Source: Pirellula sp. SH-Sr6A (lineage in GTDB: Bacteria > Planctomycetota > Planctomycetia > Pirellulales > Pirellulaceae). Taken from it: 64,000 bases of DNA. A model generated the notes under the pieces. It ran no database searches. It was given only the letters and a program-made list of their open reading frames with translations, and had not been told where the DNA came from. Of this stretch, positions 1 through 7,653 are shown piece by piece; within the stretch, counting starts at the first letter, position 1; the number at the start of each line of letters is the position of its first letter. The translations under genes and the position numbers were made by a program. The DNA lies in NCBI RefSeq assembly GCF_001610875.1, contig NZ_CP011272.1, positions 4,569,988 to 4,633,987 of the forward strand, given 5' to 3'.

Positions 1-284
1 TCAGTTCGCAAATCAATATCAAGAAAAGAATCTTCCTTGAGCAATTCCCTGAGCACGCCTTCAGCATCCACTGCATTGTTTTCTTCACGCGTTTTTCGAA
101 TATAATTCGAAAATGTCTTTATCAAACAATCTGGTGAAGCCGTTGAGTCAATGTATACGACTTCAGCATGTTTGTGCGAAGTGTAAACTAATTCGCTCTG
201 CCCCATCGTCATCGTCGAGTGCGACGCCAGCCAAAAAAAACTCCAGAATACTGCACTTTTACTTTGCACCGCGAGGACTCCCAT
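1..284 (-). CDS. Putative exported protein downstream of RHS tip, partial (runs off left edge)
   Basis: An open frame starts at the ATG at 284-282 and stays open to base 1, giving 94 codons and no stop, so the gene is cut by the window edge. The N-terminus (MGVLAVQSKSAVFWSFFWLA) has a basic then hydrophobic stretch that looks like a signal peptide or membrane anchor. The rest is charged and soluble-looking. The start lies 26 bases inside the end of the RHS gene (stop at 259-261), so the two are translationally coupled. A small exported gene right behind an RHS toxin tip is the usual place for a cognate immunity gene, and the second RHS gene here has the same layout. Family not recognised; immunity is an inference from position. 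A later in-frame ATG at 206 is also possible. Confidence 0.55.
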   Translation of the reverse strand, partial: MGVLAVQSKSAVFWSFFWLASHSTMTMGQSELVYTSHKHAEVVYIDSTASPDCLIKTFSNYIRKTREENNAVDAEGVLRELLKEDSFLDIDLRT

Positions 285-1626
285 CTTGAGTGATTCCGAA
301 CGATTCTGCATCGCAACAACAGTTCCAATTGATTTCGTAAAAACGTGTTGCTTCGGATTCTTTCGAGCTCCCCCAGTAACTGGGCTTCTTCGTTGTGTCC
401 GGTAGGCCACCGGTTACGAAAAGTGGGCAACCACTGTCTCCGGTATCAACGCGGACTTCTTCGATCCAATCGGATGGGGCCTCACCCCGGGGAATGTCTT
501 CGTCGCAGAAAAATCGAACTACACCAATAGCCTTTTGATATCCACAAGTCTCAAACTGAACTTGCCCTGTTATTGTTGAAGTGTCGGTGTAGTCGTAATC
601 GTCATTTGGATCATTTGGATCAATGTCAGATTCTTGATCCGGAATTGTCGGGTCTTTCGTTCCGGAAACACGCCATGCCTCATAAAACGGCCTTGCCGTT
701 TTTGCTTTTGATTTGTTAGCCGGGCACGTCCCAGCACGACAGTTTCCCGATGCACAAGAAGCAGTCACTTCTTGTATTATCCAGCCCGATTTATTTTGGC
801 ACTTATTCTCGACTCGAAATTGATAAATCATCCCAAACGTAGTTTTTCCTGCATCGGGGCCTGGGCATGTCGTACTACTTAGGGTATCGGCGGTTGTGAT
901 AATTGAAACTTCGCCGGATGGATCAATACGTCGGATTGGCCGGTTCCTGACATATACATACGCGTTTTTCGAATCACGATATCCCGATGGATCTCGCTGA
1001 ACGAATCGCCCATTCCAAGGGCTCATCCACCTCGCACGGAAGTGATACAGCCCAAGCGTCGCATCCCATTCACGTCCCGTGTAGGTGTAGCGATTATTAA
1101 TCGCGGAACTCGAGAGGACCGAGCCTGAACCATCAAGGATGGTTGGCTGGCCATAAGCCGTATAGGCGTAGCGTTCGGCTACGGAGCCTGAAGAAGTGGT
1201 TACAGCGGTGATGCTGAACTGCTGGTTGCGGTGGTAGTGCCAAGTGGCAGTGGTGGCTTCGGCAGGGGACGGACCAACGCTGGCGTTGATGGAATGCACA
1301 TGGAAGCACTGCGAAGAAGGGATAGTCGCTTCGGTGCAACCGAAGGTTGCAGTTGGCTCTCCCGTGCGGGGGCGCGCGGAGCGGAGCTCAGGAGATGTTT
1401 GAAGCATGGCGTTTTGGGGGTGCATAGCGACTATTGTAACCAATCCCAGCGCCGCTTGCAGCGTTTTCGAATCGAGGATTTTCACCGACATAACGACTCG
1501 AGTGATCACGAGACGAATCCAGCAGAGCGGGCGACGAGGAAGCCTCTGCAGCTTGCGTCCGAAAACAGGTCGCCTCGGTGGGCGATCGACCTGTTCTTCG
1601 ACTCCAGCTTCCGCTGCCTCCACCAC
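259..1626 (-). CDS. RHS repeat-associated core fragment with variable C-terminal tip (N-terminally truncated)
   Basis: Residues ~130-215 carry the conserved C-terminal part of an RHS core, including the hallmark GLYHFRARWMSPWNGRF followed by DPSGY, as in TIGR03696-type RHS proteins. RHS proteins are large YD-repeat shells, and the tip after the core is usually a toxin. Here only the last core stretch survives. The ~130 N-terminal residues show no YD repeats and include a segment from an internal ATG at 1491 (MSVKILDSKTLQAALGLV) that could be a signal peptide. The ~240-residue tip is Cys-rich and acidic and matches no toxin family I recognise. The core is nearly identical to that of the RHS gene at 7654-9045, but the tips differ completely. 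Likely a displaced orphan tip or a rearranged pseudogene; whether it is expressed cannot be seen. The small exported gene at 284-1 overlaps its end. Confidence 0.7.
   Translation of the reverse strand: MVEAAEAGVEEQVDRPPRRPVFGRKLQRLPRRPLCWIRLVITRVVMSVKILDSKTLQAALGLVTIVAMHPQNAMLQTSPELRSARPRTGEPTATFGCTEATIPSSQCFHVHSINASVGPSPAEATTATWHYHRNQQFSITAVTTSSGSVAERYAYTAYGQPTILDGSGSVLSSSAINNRYTYTGREWDATLGLYHFRARWMSPWNGRFVQRDPSGYRDSKNAYVYVRNRPIRRIDPSGEVSIITTADTLSSTTCPGPDAGKTTFGMIYQFRVENKCQNKSGWIIQEVTASCASGNCRAGTCPANKSKAKTARPFYEAWRVSGTKDPTIPDQESDIDPNDPNDDYDYTDTSTITGQVQFETCGYQKAIGVVRFFCDEDIPRGEAPSDWIEEVRVDTGDSGCPLFVTGGLPDTTKKPSYWGSSKESEATRFYEINWNCCCDAESFGITQDGSPRGAK
1021..1238 (-). repeat. RHS core direct repeat, copy A
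   Basis: This stretch matches 8281-8498 in the same orientation with about 21 differences in 218 bases by hand count (~90% identity). Similarity stops abruptly at 1238, where copy A continues into non-RHS sequence while copy B continues into genuine RHS core. It encodes the HRNQQFSITAV to GLYHFRARWMS part of both RHS proteins. Confidence 0.9.
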
Positions 1627-1680
1627 CTTGGCCTTGGTTTACTTGAAGGAAGCAGCTGAGCACCTAGCCAGCTTGTGCAA

Positions 1681-1697
1681 CTAGTCAGCCCGACTAG
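1681..1697. other. Small perfect hairpin at recombinase stop codon
   Basis: CTAGTC (1681-1686) and GACTAG (1692-1697) are perfect inverted repeats around a 5-base loop, and the left arm includes the recombinase stop codon. There is no T-tract. It could be a weak 3' end or part of the left boundary of the mobile module. Confidence 0.35.
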
Positions 1698-2697
1698 GCG
1701 CGTTCGCTTGGTCCGGCTTGGCCGGATGCATCGCGTCGTGGACCGCTCTCAAGCGATCTAGCGTGACGTGGGCATAGATTTGCGTGGTATTCAAGCTGGC
1801 ATGACCCAAGAGCGTTTGGATCGATCGCAGATCGGCTCCATTCTCCATCATCAGCGTTGCTGCTGTGTGACGAAACATGTGGCATGCGCCCTTCTTCGTT
1901 ATCCCCGCTTGCCGAACATACTGCCGAACCATGGCCGAGAGATTCACCGGGTGCATCGCCCCTCCGTTGTGGCATAGGATCACCACCTGCGTCTCTTGCT
2001 CGCTCAAGGAAACTGAGAATTTCCTCGGATGCATCCAATTCCGTTTGCAGCCCCCGCCGCTCAAGAGCCAGGGCCTTACGTCTTGGAGGTACTTGGTCAA
2101 CCAATCCAAGGCGCGCACTCCGATCGGTACAAAGCGATCCTTGTGTCCTTTCCCCTGCCGGATATGAAGCAATCGCCTGGCGCGATCAATATCCTGAATC
2201 TCCAGCTTGAGAAGCTCGCTTCTTCGAATAGCACTGCTATAGAGAATCTCCAAGACACTGCGATCCCGAATCCCAATCTTCGTGCTCACGTCGGGTTGGT
2301 TGATGACATGCTCGACCTCGCTCTGGCTTAAAAAACTCGCCGGGAGTCGATATTCGGCTTTAGGAAGCTCGATCCCTGCCGCTGGATTGAAGGGGATATG
2401 CTTGCCCAAACAAGCCCACTGCAGCCAATGGGACACGGCATGGACATAGGAAGCCCGCGTTGAGGCTTGCAGGGGTTTGCGTGTCCGCAAGTTCCCGATA
2501 TGGAGCAAGCTCCTTTGATACGCTGCGAGAATCTCTGGTGTGATTTCCGAAAGAGTATGGATCTCACGCTCGGTGAGCCAACGGACGAAGCGACCCAGCG
2601 AGTTTTTTCTCCTCTCCAAGGTCGCTTCCGTCCAATTCACTACTCGCAGATCAACGAAATACGCTTCCATGAGGGCTGACAACGAAGGGGGTGACAT
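1681..2697 (-). CDS. Tyrosine recombinase / XerC-D-type integrase
   Basis: A 338-residue tyrosine recombinase that would cut and rejoin DNA through a 3'-phosphotyrosine. The N-terminal SAM-like core-binding domain spans about residues 5-105. The catalytic domain holds the expected residues: Arg in SSAIRRSELL (158/159), Lys in GKGHKD (183/186), the HxxR box HMFR (273-276), His in LLGHAS (299) and nucleophile Tyr in TTQIYAHV (308). Length is normal for phage/Xer integrases. It lies 240 bases downstream of the ATPase gene on the same strand and opposite to the IS91-type transposase at 5219-6769. Accessory tyrosine recombinases are known in some IS91-family elements, so I read it as part of one mobile module rather than as the chromosomal dimer-resolution XerC/D. 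Confidence 0.9.
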   Translation of the reverse strand: MSPPSLSALMEAYFVDLRVVNWTEATLERRKNSLGRFVRWLTEREIHTLSEITPEILAAYQRSLLHIGNLRTRKPLQASTRASYVHAVSHWLQWACLGKHIPFNPAAGIELPKAEYRLPASFLSQSEVEHVINQPDVSTKIGIRDRSVLEILYSSAIRRSELLKLEIQDIDRARRLLHIRQGKGHKDRFVPIGVRALDWLTKYLQDVRPWLLSGGGCKRNWMHPRKFSVSLSEQETQVVILCHNGGAMHPVNLSAMVRQYVRQAGITKKGACHMFRHTAATLMMENGADLRSIQTLLGHASLNTTQIYAHVTLDRLRAVHDAMHPAKPDQANAPSRAD

Positions 2698-2799
2698 GTT
2701 TCTTTAAGACCTTTTCTGAAGGAGAGCCGAATCAAGAACACAAAACGAAACCGAGGTATGCATAAGTGGGGGGGCGCGAGGAAGCAGGGCTTGCTCTCC

Positions 2800-2897
2800 G
2801 GGGGCACAAGCACAAAGAAGTGGCCTTCTAGCAAGCGATTGCTTGCTCCAGGCCGTTTGAAGAGGGGGCACGAAGCCCCCACAAGGGGGGCACGAAG
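2800..2897. repeat. Iterated GGGGGCACGAAG motifs and two hairpins between recombinase and ATPase genes
   Basis: In the 240-base spacer, GGGGGCACGAAG occurs at 2864-2875 and 2886-2897, with a close variant GGGGGCACAAG at 2800-2810. The first copy also forms a hairpin, GGGGGC/GCCCCC around a 5-base loop (2864-2880). A second perfect hairpin is AGCAAGC-GATT-GCTTGCT at 2830-2847. CCACAAGGGGG occurs both here (2879-2889) and in the ATPase-transposase spacer (5141-5151). These could be recombinase sites, element-end motifs or regulatory repeats; no function is proven. Confidence 0.5.
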
Positions 2898-2937
2898 TGA
2901 GACGTCGTAAGCAGTTAATCGGCAGTTAGCCCGCCAA

Positions 2938-5025
2938 CTAATCGGCCAACTGGTAGACGTAGGTTGCCCCCTGCTTGCCGCGATGGACAATCAAATGCTC
3001 GAGCTGGACCAGTCGGTCCAAGTGGGTGCGCACTTGGTTGTCGCTCCAACCGACCGATTCGCGAAACGAGCGACGGGTAAATCGGAACCGTTGCCGAAGA
3101 ATAGCTTGCTCGGCCGGGCTAGCCGCTGCCGCGGCCCGGCAGCCTTTCGCCACAAACTCTTGCACCAAGTGGAGGCACTGCTCAGTCTGCGGTGCTAACT
3201 CACTAAGCGACTGCTTCAAGAGCTTGTCCATTAGCCGATCGGCGAGCGCGATATCGGACTCTTGGACTTCGATCCACTCGGTTCCATCCTCTTCGGTGTG
3301 GATGACTCTCTGGTGCTGGTGTAGCAAGGCGATCGCTTGAATGAGACTCAAGTACTTGGCATGATCGCGGCGGTTGCGCAGTCGATCGCAAACGAACTCC
3401 AAAGAGTCGACCAAGGGGTTCAAGACCTGCAAGGGTCGGAGCAAACGCTGCGCATGGTGATGCAGGGTTCGGATGGCTGCCACTTGCGACTGCCGTTGCA
3501 ATCCCTCGCGCGTCTGCAGCAGACGCTGGCGCGCTTGAATGGCCTTGGTCTGTTCGATCGATTCATCAACGGTAAGGATCAAGCAGCGATTGGCTAACTC
3601 TTCGTCCACATCCCGAGCCGTCGAGGTGATCATGAGCTGAATGGGGCCTTCTACGCTGTGCAATTGGGTAACGCTCCGGCCATCGTTGCCACGGACTACC
3701 GTGGCATGGGTCAGCTTCCCTTCGCTTTGAAGGAGTTTTAAGGCATACGCAGATTCGGAAAGACCTTGGTCTTCGCTAATGGCTAAGGTCTTATGGCGAA
3801 GCTGATCGCTATCGAGGTAATAGAGCGATTGGCAAGTGAGGTTGCTCAATCGCAAGACTTCTTCCGGTGGGACCATGGCCAAGATGGTTTCCATGAGCGT
3901 TGTCTTCCCGGCCGCGCTGGAGGATCGGATCAGGAGAGCCAACGGGGTGGGTAGCTTGCGACTGACGGCAGCCAGGTAGCCTACGAGCTTATTGGATGCT
4001 TCTCCGACCATGCCACACGCATCGAGATCGTGCACAATCCGTTCGATCAGATTGGGAGAACGCAGCAACTGCATGGCTTCTTCCTGCTGGGCTTCGGTCA
4101 TAGCCGGAATGGCAGGACCGATGCGTTTGGCGGCTTCGATTTGAAGGTTCCGTAAATCTTCCAGTTGAAGGAGGATTCTTCCTAGATCGACCTTGATCGT
4201 CTCCTCTTCGCAGAAGAGTTCTAAAGCGGCAGCTTTCACGAAGGCTTGCCGAGCGCTAGAGCGCATGAGATCGACCGTATCGAGATGCATCCGTTCGAGT
4301 CGGGAGACGGCGATCGAGACGCGCAGGCTCAGGGAAGACATGTTCTTCTCGAGGCCACGGATCTTGTAGCTGCGATCCTCGCGAGTGATAGTCACGCTGC
4401 TAGCGTCGACGGAGATTTCGGAGGCTGGAGTAGCAGGCTGCATCGCAACCCGTTGCGTGAGCGAGGGATCCTCTTCTTGTGAAGGGCTGCCCGGCTGTGA
4501 AGGAATCTTGGGTGCCAGTGTCTCCGTTGCCAGCGTGTCAGCAGCCTGTCCCTCGCTGACGTTTCGGGTTGGGATGGAGTCTTCCTGAAGCCTGACGCCT
4601 GAATCCTGAAGTCTTGTGCCGGTTCCCACGCGGAGCTTGTCAATGACGGCTCCGCTGTTGCTCAGCCGATAGCCTTCGAAGCCTGTGATGCGATGCTCTT
4701 CGTCCACCAGGGGGATGGTAATGTAACCACGTAGCGCCTCGCGGCCATTCTCCTTGTAAAGACCCATCTGGATGAGTCGCTCTCGGATCCTTCGACCCGC
4801 TGCCGTCTGATTCGAGGGCAACTGGTTCCCCAGACTCCGATCGGAAAACCCGATCCCCAGGGTGCGCAAAGCTTCTTCCTCGAGTTCCAAGCCATAGGAG
4901 GCCATGGCCAGAATCTTGTCCGTCACACAGCGTGCGTAATGTTCGGCGGTCGCTTTCCACGGATCCGCTTCGAATGCAGCCAGCAGTGGAAACGGATTCG
5001 CATTCGTTTTCGTTGAGAGCAACAT
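2938..5025 (-). CDS. Primase-related AAA-type ATPase of the mobile module
   Basis: A 695-residue protein. Residues ~20-125 resemble the middle part of DnaG-like primases (GYITIPLVDEEHRITGFEGYR). A P-loop SSSAAGKTTLM lies near 368-378, and a Walker-B-like KTLAISEDQG lies near 412-421. The ~130 C-terminal residues look like a winged-helix (GWSDNQVRTHLDRLVQLEHL). From memory, longer relatives annotated as DNA primase carry an N-terminal CHC2 zinc finger and Toprim domain; I see neither in full here, so the catalytic primase part looks eroded. Residues ~135-210 are a low-complexity Pro/Ser/Gln linker that coincides with an inverted-repeat insertion at 4447-4570. The gene lies between recombinase and transposase genes and probably supports replication or movement of the element. 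DNA-remodelling function is inferred. Confidence 0.65.
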   Translation of the reverse strand: MLLSTKTNANPFPLLAAFEADPWKATAEHYARCVTDKILAMASYGLELEEEALRTLGIGFSDRSLGNQLPSNQTAAGRRIRERLIQMGLYKENGREALRGYITIPLVDEEHRITGFEGYRLSNSGAVIDKLRVGTGTRLQDSGVRLQEDSIPTRNVSEGQAADTLATETLAPKIPSQPGSPSQEEDPSLTQRVAMQPATPASEISVDASSVTITREDRSYKIRGLEKNMSSLSLRVSIAVSRLERMHLDTVDLMRSSARQAFVKAAALELFCEEETIKVDLGRILLQLEDLRNLQIEAAKRIGPAIPAMTEAQQEEAMQLLRSPNLIERIVHDLDACGMVGEASNKLVGYLAAVSRKLPTPLALLIRSSSAAGKTTLMETILAMVPPEEVLRLSNLTCQSLYYLDSDQLRHKTLAISEDQGLSESAYALKLLQSEGKLTHATVVRGNDGRSVTQLHSVEGPIQLMITSTARDVDEELANRCLILTVDESIEQTKAIQARQRLLQTREGLQRQSQVAAIRTLHHHAQRLLRPLQVLNPLVDSLEFVCDRLRNRRDHAKYLSLIQAIALLHQHQRVIHTEEDGTEWIEVQESDIALADRLMDKLLKQSLSELAPQTEQCLHLVQEFVAKGCRAAAAASPAEQAILRQRFRFTRRSFRESVGWSDNQVRTHLDRLVQLEHLIVHRGKQGATYVYQLAD
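4447..4570. repeat. REP/MITE-like inverted-repeat element inside the ATPase gene
   Basis: Two 22-base arms, 4447-4468 and 4549-4570, are inverted copies matching at 18 of 22 positions, separated by 80 bases. Both contain the core AGCGAGGGA or its complement. Next to the right arm, 4584-4611 is four tandem heptamers CCTGANN. The block falls exactly where the ATPase protein has a low-complexity linker and keeps the frame open. Peptides such as RNVSEG encoded by such repeats are, as I recall, common in planctomycete proteins. Confidence 0.6.
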
Positions 5026-5098
5026 GATTCATCCACACCGATTCTGAGAGCTCGTTTCAAAAGAGGGGAGAGTGCCCGAGCACTTCCAACCCCGCATC

Positions 5099-5130
5099 GC
5101 CGCGCGATTCCTTTTAAGGAATGCGGCGGC
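5099..5130. other. Long imperfect hairpin in divergent ATPase/transposase spacer
   Basis: Arms 5099-5113 and 5116-5130 pair at 12 of 15 positions around a 2-base loop, with a perfect inner ATTCCTT/AAGGAAT. It lies between the divergent starts at 5025 and 5219. A second hairpin AGTGC-CCGA-GCACT is at 5071-5084. It could be an operator for both genes or a subterminal structure of the element (terIS side). Confidence 0.45.
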
Positions 5131-5218
5131 TCTGCTTGGTCCACAAGGGGGCGAACTCGGAAATTCTCCAAGAAACATCGCAAGCTAAGAAAGCGGTCGA
5201 ACTACCCTACAGCTATCC

Positions 5219-6769
5219 ATGCACTGTTCGATCCAACCTATGCAGGATCTGTTGCCTACGGTGCGAATCCATACGGCTAGTTCGCATACCGTGCAATCGG
5301 TCCTGCTACGCTACTCCAAATCCTTTCGCTTCAGTCATCATGTTCCGTTCCATGAACGCCGTGTGCTGGATAAACTCCTCGACTGCCGTCGTGGGAGTTT
5401 CGGTTCCACCTACTATGGATGCGAGACATGCCAGCAAGGGCGCATTCTCTACAGCCAGTGCCATGATCGGCACTGTCCCAACTGCGGTTGGCTCAAGCGC
5501 AAAGCGTGGCTACAGCAGATTATCGCGTGGAATCTCCCCACCACCTACTACCACACGGTCTTTACCGTCCCGCATGAGCTCAATCCTCTGATCCGAGCCA
5601 ATCCGAGCGCTGTGTATCAGCTCTTCTTTCGAAGATCGCAAAAGACGTTGCTCGAGATCGCTCAACGAGAATTCGGCTGCAAGCCGGGGATTATTCTCAC
5701 GTTGCACACTTGGGGGCAGCGCATGCTGACCCATGTGCATATCCACGCCATGATGACCTCCGGTGGCGTCTCGCTCTCCACTGGGGATGCGAGTACCAAA
5801 CCCTGCTGGATCCCGATCCCTCCGGATGCACCAGGCATCCAAGAAGAAGTCTTAGCAGCCCTCTTTCAAAAGAAGTTCTTACGGGGATTGAAAATCCTCT
5901 TCGATCAAGGAAAACTCGACATTCCCCAAGAGATGGAATTCGAAGGGGTTCAAGACCGAGACTCGTTCCATCGGTGGCTTGAGCCTCTAGCGCAAAAGAA
6001 CTGGAAAGCCGATGCGCAAATCACTCCGGATGAACTGCAAACGCAGTTGGGCTGCGCCCGTTATCTTTCGGACTATATCCAAGGGGCAGCGATCTCCAAT
6101 GGCCGGATCGCCGAAGACAACGGGACGCACGTTACCATTCGGCAATGGGATTACCGAACCAACAAATCGGTCGAGGAGACCATGGAGGGAGAAGAGTTCG
6201 TTCGCCGGTTCTTGCTCCACATCGTTCCGAGCAACGTGCATCGCGTGCGCTATGCAGGTCTCTTTCAAGGGAAAGGGCGCAAGGAGACGCTTCAAAGAGT
6301 CCGCTTGCTCTTGGCCAAGCACAATGCTGATTCCCTAGGGAAGCGACATGCGTCGCTTCCCCCATCCGCGAGACTTCAAGAGCTTGAGCTTCCGAAGATC
6401 GATAATCGGCCCAAGTGCTTGCGGTGCGGTACGCCGGGGATGCGATTGGAAGGGTATCGCGATCGCATGGAGACTTGGGAGTTCATCCACCGGGTAGAGC
6501 ATGCGATCGAACAATACTCGAAGGCACCCACCACACTCGATCAATTGATCCGATCGAAAGCACGACTTGAGAGCTTTGCTCCGAAGCAAGGGTTGCTTGG
6601 CAACTGGAAGCGGGCACTAGCTGTAAAGGAGCTCTTAGCATGGACGGTTGTACAGTGTTGCAGCGATGACCTGTGTGATGGAGAGAATCTGCAAACCAAC
6701 GAAGCATCCCTTCGCTTCGGGGCAACCTGCTGTTACGTCTCGGTGAATCTTCCATTACCGGAAATCTAA
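5219..6769 (+). CDS. IS91-family Y2 (HUH) transposase
   Basis: A 516-residue rolling-circle transposase. An N-terminal zinc-binding domain has CxxC (68, 71) and CHDRHCPNC (81-89) ligands. The HUH metal site reads HVHIH (172-176). The paired catalytic tyrosines appear as YLSDY (282/286), the Y2 arrangement of IS91/IS801/ISCR transposases. The ~120 residues after the core include another CxxC pair near KCLRCG and make the protein longer than the IS91 prototype (~400 residues). It is divergent from the ATPase gene. Such enzymes nick one strand at the 3' end (oriIS), copy by rolling circle and can drag flanking DNA with them, which would suit the RHS cassettes on either side. The chosen ATG could be replaced by the one at codon 8. 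Confidence 0.92.
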   Translation: MHCSIQPMQDLLPTVRIHTASSHTVQSVLLRYSKSFRFSHHVPFHERRVLDKLLDCRRGSFGSTYYGCETCQQGRILYSQCHDRHCPNCGWLKRKAWLQQIIAWNLPTTYYHTVFTVPHELNPLIRANPSAVYQLFFRRSQKTLLEIAQREFGCKPGIILTLHTWGQRMLTHVHIHAMMTSGGVSLSTGDASTKPCWIPIPPDAPGIQEEVLAALFQKKFLRGLKILFDQGKLDIPQEMEFEGVQDRDSFHRWLEPLAQKNWKADAQITPDELQTQLGCARYLSDYIQGAAISNGRIAEDNGTHVTIRQWDYRTNKSVEETMEGEEFVRRFLLHIVPSNVHRVRYAGLFQGKGRKETLQRVRLLLAKHNADSLGKRHASLPPSARLQELELPKIDNRPKCLRCGTPGMRLEGYRDRMETWEFIHRVEHAIEQYSKAPTTLDQLIRSKARLESFAPKQGLLGNWKRALAVKELLAWTVVQCCSDDLCDGENLQTNEASLRFGATCCYVSVNLPLPEI

Positions 6770-7036
6770 TGATGAATGCTCTCGTTCAGAAACCATCACG
6801 TTCGAGCTGCTCGCTACCTCACCTAATCGCATCTCTGTTGCGTGCGAATCAAAGCGAGTTGCCTGAAGGTCCGTCGTTACATGACCTGAAATGGACCAAA
6901 AGAAGCACTCGGTGCATCTTCTTGCTCGCAAGCGACTCTCTGGCCACCATCTTGCGGCCCCTTGATCAATAGACTCGCAGGGAATTACCCCCACAAAAAA
7001 ACCATAGAGAAAATGCAGGGAAAACCAACTTCGGCG

Positions 7037-7094
7037 ATCCCCGTGCCACCGCATCGGCGGATCCGTTTAATGAGTTGGTTTAGTTCTTATTGGT
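7037..7094 (+). mobile_element. Candidate oriIS (right end) of the IS91-like module
   Basis: Downstream of the transposase a stem GATCCCCG (7037-7044) pairs with CGG-C-GGATC (7056-7064, one bulged base) around an 11-base loop. Thirty bases later the sequence reads TTATTGGT followed by GAAC (7095-7098), overlapping CAAG (7098-7101). IS91 elements end in a subterminal hairpin and abut GAAC or CAAG at their right end, so the boundary may be at 7094. The left boundary is not resolved. Confidence 0.45.
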
Positions 7095-7119
7095 GAACAA
7101 GCTGTCTTGCAGCCGCGAT

Positions 7120-7632
7120 TCACTTGTACTTTGAAGTATCCGCACTCGGTATTGAGAACACTTTGTACCACTTACCTTGATCTATTAAACCGACTCCGAA
7201 CCCCCAATTCCTAATACATGCGACTTCACCTGCATGCGTTGCCAAAACAGCGAGTGCATCCGATTCCAGCTTTCCACCCGGATCTTCTATTACGTTCAGT
7301 CTCTCGATCACAAAATGACTCAGATCCTCCTTGCTCATTTCCTTGTACACAATTGATTCGTAATCAACACCAATCCCGTGTTCTATGACTGGCTTAGCGA
7401 CTGTGGCCGGATCGTCGGGACACACAATTTTGATGCAATAGTACTCTTTGCTGTCATGTGAGTAAACAAGGTAGAAACTTCCATCAAAGCCAAAATCGAG
7501 GTTTTGGAAAACGTACGCACCAGGAGGATGACTAGTCACGAACCGATTTGTACTAGGAGAATTGAGACACCCACTTCCTTCTAGCAATAATACAAATAAC
7601 ACAATAATTCGAATATTCAATTGACGACTCAC
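7120..7632 (-). CDS. Putative lipoprotein, possible RHS immunity protein
   Basis: A 170-residue protein with a lipoprotein signal: hydrophobic IIVLFVLLL followed by the lipobox EGSGC, giving Cys22 as the likely acylated residue. The mature part (~148 residues) is mixed alpha/beta-looking and not a family I recognise. It begins 21 bases after the RHS gene at 7654-9045 and is probably co-transcribed with it. A small periplasmic lipoprotein directly behind an RHS tip fits an immunity role, like the gene at 284-1 behind the other RHS copy. The two candidates share no visible similarity, as expected if each matches a different tip. The gene ends only 25 bases from the candidate right end of the IS91 module. 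Confidence 0.6.
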   Translation of the reverse strand: MSRQLNIRIIVLFVLLLEGSGCLNSPSTNRFVTSHPPGAYVFQNLDFGFDGSFYLVYSHDSKEYYCIKIVCPDDPATVAKPVIEHGIGVDYESIVYKEMSKEDLSHFVIERLNVIEDPGGKLESDALAVLATHAGEVACIRNWGFGVGLIDQGKWYKVFSIPSADTSKYK

Positions 7633-7653
7633 GTGAACTCCTCCTCTTTACGC

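Larger units (their letters stand above)
1681..7094. mobile_element. Putative three-gene mobile module: recombinase, primase-like ATPase, IS91 transposase
   Basis: Three genes with DNA-mobility or DNA-processing motifs lie together and separate two RHS cassettes. Recombinase and ATPase are on the minus strand and the transposase is divergent. Intergenic DNA carries repeats (2800-2897) and hairpins (5099-5130), and the right side ends in an oriIS-like structure. The left end given here is only the end of the recombinase gene; no target duplication is expected for IS91 types and none was found. Confidence 0.6.

Noticed and set aside
1681-2697. Chromosomal XerC/XerD
   Set aside because: Catalytic residues are compatible, but the neighbours are an IS91-type transposase and a primase-like ATPase and no Xer-type housekeeping context is seen.
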